64,000 bases of DNA from Candidatus Melainabacteria bacterium (lineage in GTDB: Bacteria; Cyanobacteriota; Vampirovibrionia; Obscuribacterales; Obscuribacteraceae): positions 496,001-560,000 of the forward strand of contig QKMZ01000005.1 in the NCBI GenBank assembly GCA_003242885.1, in the 5' to 3' direction. Position 1 is the stretch's first letter; each line of letters starts with the position of its first letter. This document shows positions 9,218-16,338 of this stretch, in pieces. A program made the translations under genes and the position numbers. Below the pieces are notes generated by a model. The model ran no database searches. It was not told where the DNA came from and worked only from the letters and a program-made list of their open reading frames with translations.

Positions 9218-9381
9218 GAATGCTGTCCTTAAGGCTTTTCTGGCATGCTTATGGTGAATATCTTCAAAATCAAGCCCAGTGTCAATGTTAGGACTACGTA
9301 CCTAATCCGGGAGCCGGGGCTGAGGTCCGAATTTGGCGTTTTCTTGGACCGATTAGAAGGAATTAGGAGTGTTTAGAGGCA

Positions 9382-9416
9382 CCAAAGAAAATGAGGGCAC
9401 ATAAAAATGCGCCCTC
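9382..9416 (-). terminator. intrinsic terminator after thrS
   Basis: GAGGGC (9393-9398) pairs with GCCCTC (9411-9416) with further inner pairing CAT/ATG. Read on the minus strand the stem is followed by ATTTTCTTT. It lies about 57 bases after the thrS stop. Confidence 0.75.
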
Positions 9417-9472
9417 ACCATTTCTTCGATTTTCCAAATAAATATCAGCGGCGCAAAAACCAGCGGCAATAT

Positions 9473-11434
9473 CTATTTGGATTCCTTGCTGTCGATCTCT
9501 TCTTTGAACTTGACCTTGATGTCGTTCAAATTGAGAATGCCCAGATCGCCTTCGCGTCTGTGGCGCAACGCGGCTCCGTCGGCTGCCAATTCTTTGTCGC
9601 CGATGACGCACATGTAGGGCACTTGCTCCAATTGTGCTTCGCGGATGCGGTAGTTGATCGTTTCAGAGCGAGTGTCCACCTTCACGCGCATGCCCATCTC
9701 TTTGAGCGCCGCTGCGACTTTGTCGGCGTGCTCGTAATGACGGTCGGCAATCGGGAGAATAACAGCTTGAATCGGCGCCAACCACAAAGGGAAAGCTCCG
9801 GCATAGTGTTCGATAAGTCCGCCGACGAAACGTTCCATCGAACCGAGAACGGCGCGGTGGATCATAACGACTTTGTGGCGAGCATTATCGTCGCCGATGA
9901 AATTCACATCGAAGCGGTTGGGCAAGTTCAAATCGACCTGAACGGTCGGACCTTGCCATTCACGTCCAATGGCGTCATAGAGTTTGATATCGATCTTCGG
10001 AGCGTAGAACGCGCCGCCGCCTTCATCGATCTCGCATTCCAATCCGCGTGATTTTGCCGCGTTTTTCAGCGCTTCAGTGGCTTGATCCCATTCTTCGACC
10101 GAGCCGATGAACTTCTCCGGACGCGTTGCCAGGTAGGCTTTATACGTATATCCGAAGGTCTTCATCAAGGAATCGATCAAATCGAGAATGCCATTGATTT
10201 CGCTTTCCATCTGCTCGGGTGTGCAGAAGATGTGCGAGTCGTCTTGAGTAAATCCGCGGACGCGCAACATTCCGTGCAATACACCGGAGCGCTCGTAGCG
10301 ATAAACAGTCCCCAATTCCGCAAAACGCAGCGGCAAATCGCGATAGCTGCGCAGTTTGGTCTTGTAGATCATAATGTGACCCGGGCAGTTCATCGGTTTG
10401 GCACGATAAGGCATGCCGTCGATGTCCATTGCCGAGTACATGTTCTCGCCGTAAGACTCGAGGTGACCGCTGATCTTATAGAGTTCTTCCGACGCAATGT
10501 GCGGAGTGAAAACGAAGTCATAGCCGCGTTTTCTGTGCTCGTCGCGCCAGTAGTCTTCGATTACGGCACGGACTGTTGCCAGATTTGGGTGCCAGAAGAC
10601 CAACCCCGGACCCACTTCATCGTGCGTAGAGAAGAGGTCCAGCTGCTTCGAAAGGCGTCTGTGGTCGCGTTTTTCCGCTTCCTCCAGTCTGTGCAGGTAG
10701 TCTTCTAGATCTTTCTTAGACCAGAAAGCTGTCGCGTAAATGCGCTGCAGATGGTCTTTCTTCTCATCGCCGCGCCAGTATGAGCCTGAAAATTTGAGGA
10801 GCTTGAAGGCCTTAATATGGTTGGTCGATGGCAAGTGAGGTCCGCGGCAGAGATCGTTCCAGATCGTCTTGCCGTCCTTGTCTTGCATGAGATAGAGAGT
10901 CGGCTCGTGGTCTCTGTGCTCTTCCAGAAGCTCAGCTTTGTACTTTTCGCCTTGATCCTTGAATTCCTTTATCTGTTTGTCGACATCAGGAATGTAGAAA
11001 CGCACCAACTTTTGATTGGAGTCGGCGATTTTTTTCATTTCCGCTTCGATTTTTTCCAGGTCTTCAGCGGTGAGCTTGTGATCCGGGATATCGAAGTCGT
11101 AATAAAAACCGTCTTCAATCGTAGGACCAATGGCAATCTTGGCGTTCGGAAAGAGGTTTTGCACAGCCTGCGCCATAACGTGCGCGCTGGAATGCCTCAA
11201 AAGCTCGATTGATAGCTTATCTTCCGGCTTGAGGATGCAGACTGTGTCGCCGTCGTTCAGAGGAGTGAATAAATCGCGCAATTCGCCGTTAATTGTGGCG
11301 CCTACGGCCTTTCTGTAAAGCCCTTCTGCGATTGATTTTGCTAGATCTGCTGCGGTCCAACCAGGTTCGATCGGTCTTTTGGAGCCGTCGGGCAGATTGA
11401 CCACTGGAGCGTTTTTTACCTCTTGAACTGACAT
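9473..11434 (-). CDS. thrS: threonyl-tRNA synthetase
   Basis: Charges tRNA-Thr with threonine; 653 residues, full length. Domain order: N-terminal TGS domain (PVVNLPDGSKRP), the editing domain with HSSAHVMA (HxxxH) that hydrolyses Ser-tRNA-Thr, the class II catalytic core with the zinc Cys in MNCPGHIMIYK and motif 2 YRYERSGVLHGMLRVRGFTQDD, and the anticodon-binding domain. ATG 11434 was chosen over upstream ATG/alternative starts because GAGGAT lies just before it and the TGS domain follows. No T-box leader was recognised. Preceded 72 bases earlier by a small unknown gene and mnmE on the same strand. Confidence 0.97.
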   Translation of the reverse strand: MSVQEVKNAPVVNLPDGSKRPIEPGWTAADLAKSIAEGLYRKAVGATINGELRDLFTPLNDGDTVCILKPEDKLSIELLRHSSAHVMAQAVQNLFPNAKIAIGPTIEDGFYYDFDIPDHKLTAEDLEKIEAEMKKIADSNQKLVRFYIPDVDKQIKEFKDQGEKYKAELLEEHRDHEPTLYLMQDKDGKTIWNDLCRGPHLPSTNHIKAFKLLKFSGSYWRGDEKKDHLQRIYATAFWSKKDLEDYLHRLEEAEKRDHRRLSKQLDLFSTHDEVGPGLVFWHPNLATVRAVIEDYWRDEHRKRGYDFVFTPHIASEELYKISGHLESYGENMYSAMDIDGMPYRAKPMNCPGHIMIYKTKLRSYRDLPLRFAELGTVYRYERSGVLHGMLRVRGFTQDDSHIFCTPEQMESEINGILDLIDSLMKTFGYTYKAYLATRPEKFIGSVEEWDQATEALKNAAKSRGLECEIDEGGGAFYAPKIDIKLYDAIGREWQGPTVQVDLNLPNRFDVNFIGDDNARHKVVMIHRAVLGSMERFVGGLIEHYAGAFPLWLAPIQAVILPIADRHYEHADKVAAALKEMGMRVKVDTRSETINYRIREAQLEQVPYMCVIGDKELAADGAALRHRREGDLGILNLNDIKVKFKEEIDSKESK

Positions 11435-11506
11435 GATATTTATCCTCATATTGCGGCATCTACAAACTGCCGTAGATAAGGATCTTACCAATTCAAGCCT
11501 GGGTTT

Positions 11507-11998
11507 CTAACAACCGAACTCGCTTCTGAGCTGTTTCGTAAAGGATGCGAGGTTGTCGCGAGTCGTGTGCATTCGAATTCCGACGCCATCCCAGCGGTAA
11601 ACGCCCGTCGTGGCGTTTCCTGAATCCAGCCAGGCTTCGACCTTGAAGCCGAAGACGGGGGCTTTTGTAACGCGCAATTCGAAGAAAGGTTCGGCTGGCT
11701 CGAACAATACCGAGTCAACCTTGCCCTCAATTAACTGCTCTATCTGCTCGGCAAGCTCGTGAACTTCATCCTTGGGTTTACGGCAGATGAGACATTCTTC
11801 GAAGTCGGACTCTTCTTCTGGGGATGAATTTCCATTAGATGAATAGCCGAGATTTATATTGAAAGGACCGCTTACAAGCGCCAGACCCACTTTCTGCCAA
11901 GCCTGGTCGCTCATGATTTCAGCAACCGGTAATGCTGGACCGGGGATGATCTCAAGAGTACTCTCTACTTCTTTATCTTCAGAGGCTAGTTTTGCCAA
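11507..11998 (-). CDS. hypothetical protein, 163 aa
   Basis: Unknown soluble protein starting at TTG 11998 with AAGG upstream; no in-frame ATG precedes residue 29. The middle has an acidic linker and a CLIC pair of cysteines. The C-terminal 65 residues, with FFELRV, VEAWLDSG and a final LASFTKQLRSEFG helix, read like the small beta-sheet fold of WapI-type immunity or related sensing proteins, but this is a weak visual resemblance. Located between mnmE (51 bases upstream) and thrS (72 bases downstream) on the same strand, probably cotranscribed. Confidence 0.6.
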   Translation of the reverse strand: MAKLASEDKEVESTLEIIPGPALPVAEIMSDQAWQKVGLALVSGPFNINLGYSSNGNSSPEEESDFEECLICRKPKDEVHELAEQIEQLIEGKVDSVLFEPAEPFFELRVTKAPVFGFKVEAWLDSGNATTGVYRWDGVGIRMHTTRDNLASFTKQLRSEFGC

Positions 11999-12049
11999 AA
12001 GGGACCTTCTTTATTTGATTACCGATACGTACTGCTGACTAATGCCGAA

Positions 12050-13465
12050 CTACTTGCCGATGCAGAAATTCGCGAACACCTGAGCGATCACTTCTTCTGA
12101 GACCGATTCTCCGCAGACCTCCGACAAGCGATCCACCGCCAATTTTAGATCGGTGGCCAGGCAGTCTTGGGGGAGTCCTGTGTCTAGAGTTTCTTTAACA
12201 AGCTGCAAAGCTTGATTGGCGCTGCGACAGAGCTCGTGCTGGCGTTGATTAAGAGAGCCGCCCGCTTGCTTTAGAGCGTCTTCTGTGAGTACGTAATTCT
12301 CAATAACGGCGCCAATGTTTTTCACACCTTCGCCTGTCTTGGCTGATATCTCCAGCTTTGCTATTGGTTTGGCCGCGTCCTGGGCGATTTTGCCCTGGAG
12401 AAACTTGTCAAAATTGAAATCGGGGCTCAAGTCCACTTTGTTGGCGATGAGCACGAAAGGCTTGTTACCAACCAATTCGCGAACTTTACTGTCCTCCTCA
12501 GACCAGGCAGAATTGGCTTCGAACAGCATTAATATAAAGTCTGCTTCTTCAACCGCCATTGCCGAACGCTCGATACCAATTTGTTCTACGGTGTCCTGAG
12601 TATGGCGAATGCCTGCAGTATCGATGAGTATTACAGGAATACCGTTCAGGTCAAGCGGTTCATGAAGCGCGTCGCGAGTGGTTCCGGCGATTTCTGTGAC
12701 GATGGCTCGATCATAACTGAGCAGTTGATTGAGAAGACTTGATTTACCGGCGTTGGGCTTGCCGACGATTGCGACTTTCATTCCTTCACGTAGGAAGTGA
12801 CCGGAGCGCGCCGTTTGCAAAAGACGCTCCAGGGCTTCGGTGCTTTGCTTAAGGACGCTTTCGATTCGCTCGTGTGGTGCGTCGCCCACCTCTTCAGGAA
12901 AATCGATGCCCGCTACTATTTCGGTCAGCAATGTGAGCAGCTCGAAGCGAACCGCTTTTATCTTTGCTCCCAGTCCGCCCGCCATGGCCGATACAGCAAG
13001 CTGCCTCTGGCGGACAGTCTTTGCTTGAATTACATCAAGCACTGCTTCTGCTTGAGTCAGATCGATCTTGCCCGCAAGAAATGCCCGCTGCGTAAACTCT
13101 CCAGCGCGCGCCAGTCTTGCACCGCTCTCTACACAAGCATTGAGAATTTCGGCAGTGACGACAGAACCGCCGTGGCAATTGATTTCGATTAAGTCCGAAC
13201 CGGTGTAAGAATTTGGTGCCTTGTAAGCGATAACTACTACTTCATCGATTACGTTTCCGGTCTTGGGATCTCGGATAAACCCGTGTTGGGCCGTGTGTGT
13301 TTTGAGTGGCGGCTCTCCCGCTTGATGCGGAAAGCCTTGCGGGGTGAATAGTCTCTGCGTAATAGACCAGGCGTCATCGCCCGCCAGCCTTACGATTGCG
13401 ATGGCTCCTGCGCCATGCGCGGTAGAGATTGCACAAATAGTGTCGTCTAGAAACATTGAATTCAT
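12050..13465 (-). CDS. mnmE: tRNA uridine-5-carboxymethylaminomethyl modification GTPase
   Basis: MnmE (TrmE) works with MnmG to modify U34 of certain tRNAs. 471 residues from ATG 13465: N-terminal folate-binding domain (TICAISTAHGAGAIAIVRLAG), helical domain, and an inserted G domain with GKPNAGKSSLL, TTRDALHEPL, DTAGIRHT and NKVD. The C-terminus ends in CIGK (468-471), the conserved CxGK motif needed for modification. Upstream in-frame starts exist but add non-conserved sequence; no good SD is visible at any of them, so the start is uncertain by a few codons. Confidence 0.96.
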   Translation of the reverse strand: MNSMFLDDTICAISTAHGAGAIAIVRLAGDDAWSITQRLFTPQGFPHQAGEPPLKTHTAQHGFIRDPKTGNVIDEVVVIAYKAPNSYTGSDLIEINCHGGSVVTAEILNACVESGARLARAGEFTQRAFLAGKIDLTQAEAVLDVIQAKTVRQRQLAVSAMAGGLGAKIKAVRFELLTLLTEIVAGIDFPEEVGDAPHERIESVLKQSTEALERLLQTARSGHFLREGMKVAIVGKPNAGKSSLLNQLLSYDRAIVTEIAGTTRDALHEPLDLNGIPVILIDTAGIRHTQDTVEQIGIERSAMAVEEADFILMLFEANSAWSEEDSKVRELVGNKPFVLIANKVDLSPDFNFDKFLQGKIAQDAAKPIAKLEISAKTGEGVKNIGAVIENYVLTEDALKQAGGSLNQRQHELCRSANQALQLVKETLDTGLPQDCLATDLKLAVDRLSEVCGESVSEEVIAQVFANFCIGK

Positions 13466-13764
13466 GGAGGTTGAATTTACCACATGGTGAGGTAGATGCT
13501 TATGGAATGAGCTCTTTTGCAAGCAGGGATTAAGTTGGAAGCAGTGGCCCCTCGATTTCAATTGAATATAGCTTTCGTATGTACCCAGTGCGTATCGCTC
13601 TTAAAATGCGGATTCCCAAAGAAAATATTTTTTGTCGAAAATAGCCTGGAATCTTTTTTGTGGCATCCTGCAAATGCGGCGCCGTTTCTGGCTCTCATGG
13701 CTTATGCCTTTTGCCATGCGCCTTTTCGTCGGCAAGATTTCCAATTTTTTTTCGCTTGAACTAC

Positions 13765-13794
13765 TTGAATAAGATCGGAAGTAGCTGGTAGTAT
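13765..13794 (+). promoter_or_regulatory. candidate sigma-70-type promoter of the HU gene
   Basis: TTGAAT (13765-13770) and TAGTAT (13789-13794) separated by 18 bases, about 60 bases upstream of the HU start. A second TAGTAT occurs closer to the gene near 13829. Read by eye only. Confidence 0.4.
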
Positions 13795-13853
13795 CACGCA
13801 GTTTTACGGCTATTAAATTGGTTCTCGATAGTATTTAGGTTAGGGAGAATTCC

Positions 13854-14279
13854 ATGAACAAAGCAGAGTTAGTCAACCAAATCGCTAAGTCGACTGGTCA
13901 AACCAAGATGCAAGTGCACAATGCAGTTGCTTCTATGTTGCACACCGTCACCCAAGCACTTCAAAAGGGCGACAGAGTGACCTTGGTCGGATTCGGCACC
14001 TTCGAGCGTCGTCAGCGCCAAGCTCGCACCGGCGTTAACCCGCAAAATCCGAAGCAAAAGCTCAGAATCGAAGCAGCTAAAGTGCCTGTATTCAGAGCAG
14101 GACAAGAGCTCAAAGATGTTGTAGACGGCAGAGCAAAATTGCCTGCTTTGAAGGTCGAAAAACCGGCCGCTGCAGCTCCTAAGAAAGCCGCTGCTAAGAA
14201 GCCTGCTAAGAAAGCAGCTAAGCCCGCTAAGAAGGCAGCTAAGCCAGCTAAGAAAGCAGCTAAGAAGAAAAAACGCTAA
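13854..14279 (+). CDS. HU-family DNA-binding protein with lysine-rich H1-like tail
   Basis: Nucleoid protein of 141 residues. The first ~92 residues are a complete HU: MNKAELVNQIA dimer helices, the GFGTFERRQRQARTGVNPQNP beta arm with the conserved Pro that intercalates DNA, and a final strand. It then continues into a 40-residue tail of Ala, Lys and Pro with repeated PAKKA units, resembling eukaryotic histone H1 tails and the tails of some mycobacterial and actinobacterial HU proteins. GGGAGAA precedes the ATG. The tail should increase DNA condensation and be a target for acetylation; that is inference. Single-gene unit followed by a terminator. Confidence 0.95.
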   Translation: MNKAELVNQIAKSTGQTKMQVHNAVASMLHTVTQALQKGDRVTLVGFGTFERRQRQARTGVNPQNPKQKLRIEAAKVPVFRAGQELKDVVDGRAKLPALKVEKPAAAAPKKAAAKKPAKKAAKPAKKAAKPAKKAAKKKKR

Positions 14280-14303
14280 GCGCTAAGCAAAGCAAGAATT
14301 CTT

Positions 14304-14335
14304 GAGGGGAGGCGAAAGCCTCCTCTTTTGTTCTT
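14304..14335 (+). terminator. intrinsic terminator after HU gene
   Basis: GGGAGGC-GAAA-GCCTCCTC hairpin (arms about 14306-14313 and 14318-14325) followed by TTTTGTTCTT. It ends one base before the convergent CPBP stop. Confidence 0.85.
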
Positions 14336-15016
14336 CTAGTTTTTTTCGTTTCCCGAATCGCTTTCTCGACCGGATTTTTCGCCGCGATTTTCAGCTGTTT
14401 TTTCAAAAGAGCTTCCCGTCAATTTATCGATCGGTCCAAATCTCAAAAAGAGAATGACGATGAGATTATTCAACACATGTCCTGTGATAGGCGTCCAGAG
14501 CGAATGTGTGGACTCCATAGCCAGTCCAAACATCAATCCGGCAACAGTTGCCCAGATGCCGTATGTCAGGTAACGCAAAGTGGGCATGTGGAACATTCCG
14601 AAAATTCCGGCTGCTATATAAAGATTGAAATCTAGTTGCAGCGCACCGCGAAAAAACACCTCTTCGCAAAAGCCCGATACCACTGAGATTATCAGTGCGT
14701 CCAAAACTGTTATGTCACGAAAGAGAGGTGCCAGCTCATCAACTGCTATACGCTTCATTGAAAGAATGGGGCCGGCGGCTCGCTTCGGAAACACCTTCTC
14801 AAGTAGATAAGACCCGGCATAGATCACAAATGATGTAAAGACAAGCGCAATGCCCACGGCGGCTCCGATTGCGAAGTCCTTGCCCTGTGGTACCAAGACT
14901 GGTGCGAGCAAAATGTTGCCTATCCAACACCAAATTGTGGCGAGAAGAAGTAGCGCTCCTTCTATATAGAGAACAATGTTGAGGAGCAAGCCTCTGTCAG
15001 GACGTAACTCGCGCAT
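14336..15016 (-). CDS. CPBP-family intramembrane metalloprotease
   Basis: Membrane protease of the CPBP (CAAX processing/Abi) family, 226 residues from ATG 15016. The signature motifs are intact: EEVFFRG (EExxxR, near residues 119-125), FGMFH (FxxxH) and HVLNN (HxxxN), placed within several membrane helices. A GGAGG lies 12 bases before ATG 15016; a start at 15052 would overlap truB by 56 bases instead of 20. It overlaps the 3' end of truB, so it is likely translated from the rimP-to-truB operon transcript. Substrate unknown; relatives process prenylated peptides, anti-sigma factors or bacteriocins. Confidence 0.85.
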   Translation of the reverse strand: MRELRPDRGLLLNIVLYIEGALLLLATIWCWIGNILLAPVLVPQGKDFAIGAAVGIALVFTSFVIYAGSYLLEKVFPKRAAGPILSMKRIAVDELAPLFRDITVLDALIISVVSGFCEEVFFRGALQLDFNLYIAAGIFGMFHMPTLRYLTYGIWATVAGLMFGLAMESTHSLWTPITGHVLNNLIVILFLRFGPIDKLTGSSFEKTAENRGEKSGRESDSGNEKN

Positions 15017-15929
15017 CCGAGAATACGACCTCCGGTTTACCCATGTTTTCATTCTGCTTCAAAAGTGCCACGTAGACTCCGTTTTGAACTGCCAGTAAAA
15101 ACCGACCAGATTCGCCGTTTTTACAAACGACCCGACTGCCTTCTTTGGGGTGGATGGCTTCTGCAGCTAATTCAATTGCGCGTCCTTTGAAAATGTCTTC
15201 TGCATCTCTTCGATCGACTTCGATTTTTTCAAACCCAAGCGCCGTTGTAAGGTCTGTGAAAAGTGACTGCCAGTCATCTTTTTCAATAATCTCTTTCATT
15301 TTTTCCAGCGACAGCGAATTTTCTATAGACATGTAGCCGGCTTTTTCGCGCACAAGTTTGGAAAGGCAGGCGCCTGTCCCCAGTGTTTCTCCGAGATCGC
15401 GTGCCAGAGAGCGAATGTATGTTCCTTTCGAGCAGTGCACTCGAACAGACGCAACCGGTGCTTGGAAGGAAAGCAGATCAAATTGGTGAACTGTAACCGT
15501 TCGCTCCGGAGCCTTTTCCGGCGCTTTGCCTTTTCTGGCCAGGTCGTATAGATGCTGTCCATCAATGCGAATGGCACTGTAAACAGGCGGGTGTTGCTTG
15601 ATCTCGCCGCGAAACTGTGTGAGTGCAGATTCTATTTGGGCCTGCGTTATGTGCGAGGCGTCCTTTTCTTCCAGCACCTCGCCTTCTAAATCGTCAGTGG
15701 CGGTTCTTTTGCCGAACAAAATTTCGGCATAGTAAGTTTTGTCGGACGGCAAAAAATCGATGAGTCGGCATGCCTGACCCAGCGCCATCGGTAGAACGCC
15801 CTCAGCGAGCGGGTCCAGTGTGCCGCCGTGTCCTGAGCGTTTTACTCGTGTCAGACGACGAACACGCACGACAACATCATGTGAAGTCATGCCCGGCGGC
15901 TTCAACACATTTATAAAACCGAATTGCAC
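14997..15929 (-). CDS. truB: tRNA pseudouridine(55) synthase
   Basis: Converts U55 in the T-loop of tRNAs to pseudouridine. 310 residues starting with GTG 15929. Seen are INVLKPPGMTSHDVV, the catalytic Asp in GHGGTLDPLAEGVL, the substrate segment YYAEILFGKRTATDD, and the CSKGTYIRSLARDLGE motif; a short PUA-like end follows. It starts 15 bases after rbfA stops and overlaps the CPBP gene by 20 bases, as in the classical nusA-infB operon. Confidence 0.96.
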   Translation of the reverse strand: MQFGFINVLKPPGMTSHDVVVRVRRLTRVKRSGHGGTLDPLAEGVLPMALGQACRLIDFLPSDKTYYAEILFGKRTATDDLEGEVLEEKDASHITQAQIESALTQFRGEIKQHPPVYSAIRIDGQHLYDLARKGKAPEKAPERTVTVHQFDLLSFQAPVASVRVHCSKGTYIRSLARDLGETLGTGACLSKLVREKAGYMSIENSLSLEKMKEIIEKDDWQSLFTDLTTALGFEKIEVDRRDAEDIFKGRAIELAAEAIHPKEGSRVVCKNGESGRFLLAVQNGVYVALLKQNENMGKPEVVFSDARVTS

Positions 15930-15944
15930 TGCTTTGCCTGAAAG

Positions 15945-16298
15945 TTAAACTTCGCCGCGGGCAATTTTTCCGAGCAAATCGGAAACTTTGGCGCCGCGCT
16001 CAAGGGATGTGTCGAGCTTGAGATTCAATTCGGGAGCAAAACGCAAATGCAGGCGGCGGCACAGTTCGCCTCTCATATAGCCGAGGTGTTCATTGAGTGC
16101 TTCCATAGTGCTTTCGGAATCACCTTCGGCGCCGAATACAGAGACGTAAACACGGCACGAACGGCAATCAGGCGTAGACTCGACGTCCGTAATAGAGACG
16201 AGACCTTTAATGCGATCGTCTTTCAAATCGCGGCGAATGATTTCCGACAATTCTTTTTTGATTGACTGGGAAACTCGCAATGCGCGTTGGCTGGACAT
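15945..16298 (-). CDS. rbfA: ribosome-binding factor A
   Basis: 30S subunit maturation factor with a KH-like fold; 117 residues, normal length. The start RALRVSQSIKKELSEIIRRDLKD and the segment RVYVSVFG are typical. GAGAGGTG precedes ATG 16298. Lies between infB (40 bases upstream) and truB on one strand. Confidence 0.94.
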   Translation of the reverse strand: MSSQRALRVSQSIKKELSEIIRRDLKDDRIKGLVSITDVESTPDCRSCRVYVSVFGAEGDSESTMEALNEHLGYMRGELCRRLHLRFAPELNLKLDTSLERGAKVSDLLGKIARGEV

Positions 16299-16338
16299 AA
16301 TTCACCTCTCCAAGAAAGGTAAGAAAGGGCGAAGGAAA

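Noticed and set aside
9293-9360. Possible tRNA-like stretch with GGTCCGAATTTGG
   Set aside because: No acceptor stem or anticodon arm can be paired; no CCA end.
9407-10708. Two plus-strand open frames opposite thrS
   Set aside because: Both mirror the conserved catalytic and anticodon domains of ThrRS and show no family features.
13517-13759. 80-codon plus-strand frame between mnmE and HU
   Set aside because: No SD, overlaps the mnmE upstream region, and the Phe/Cys-rich sequence resembles no protein. It ends just before the HU promoter.
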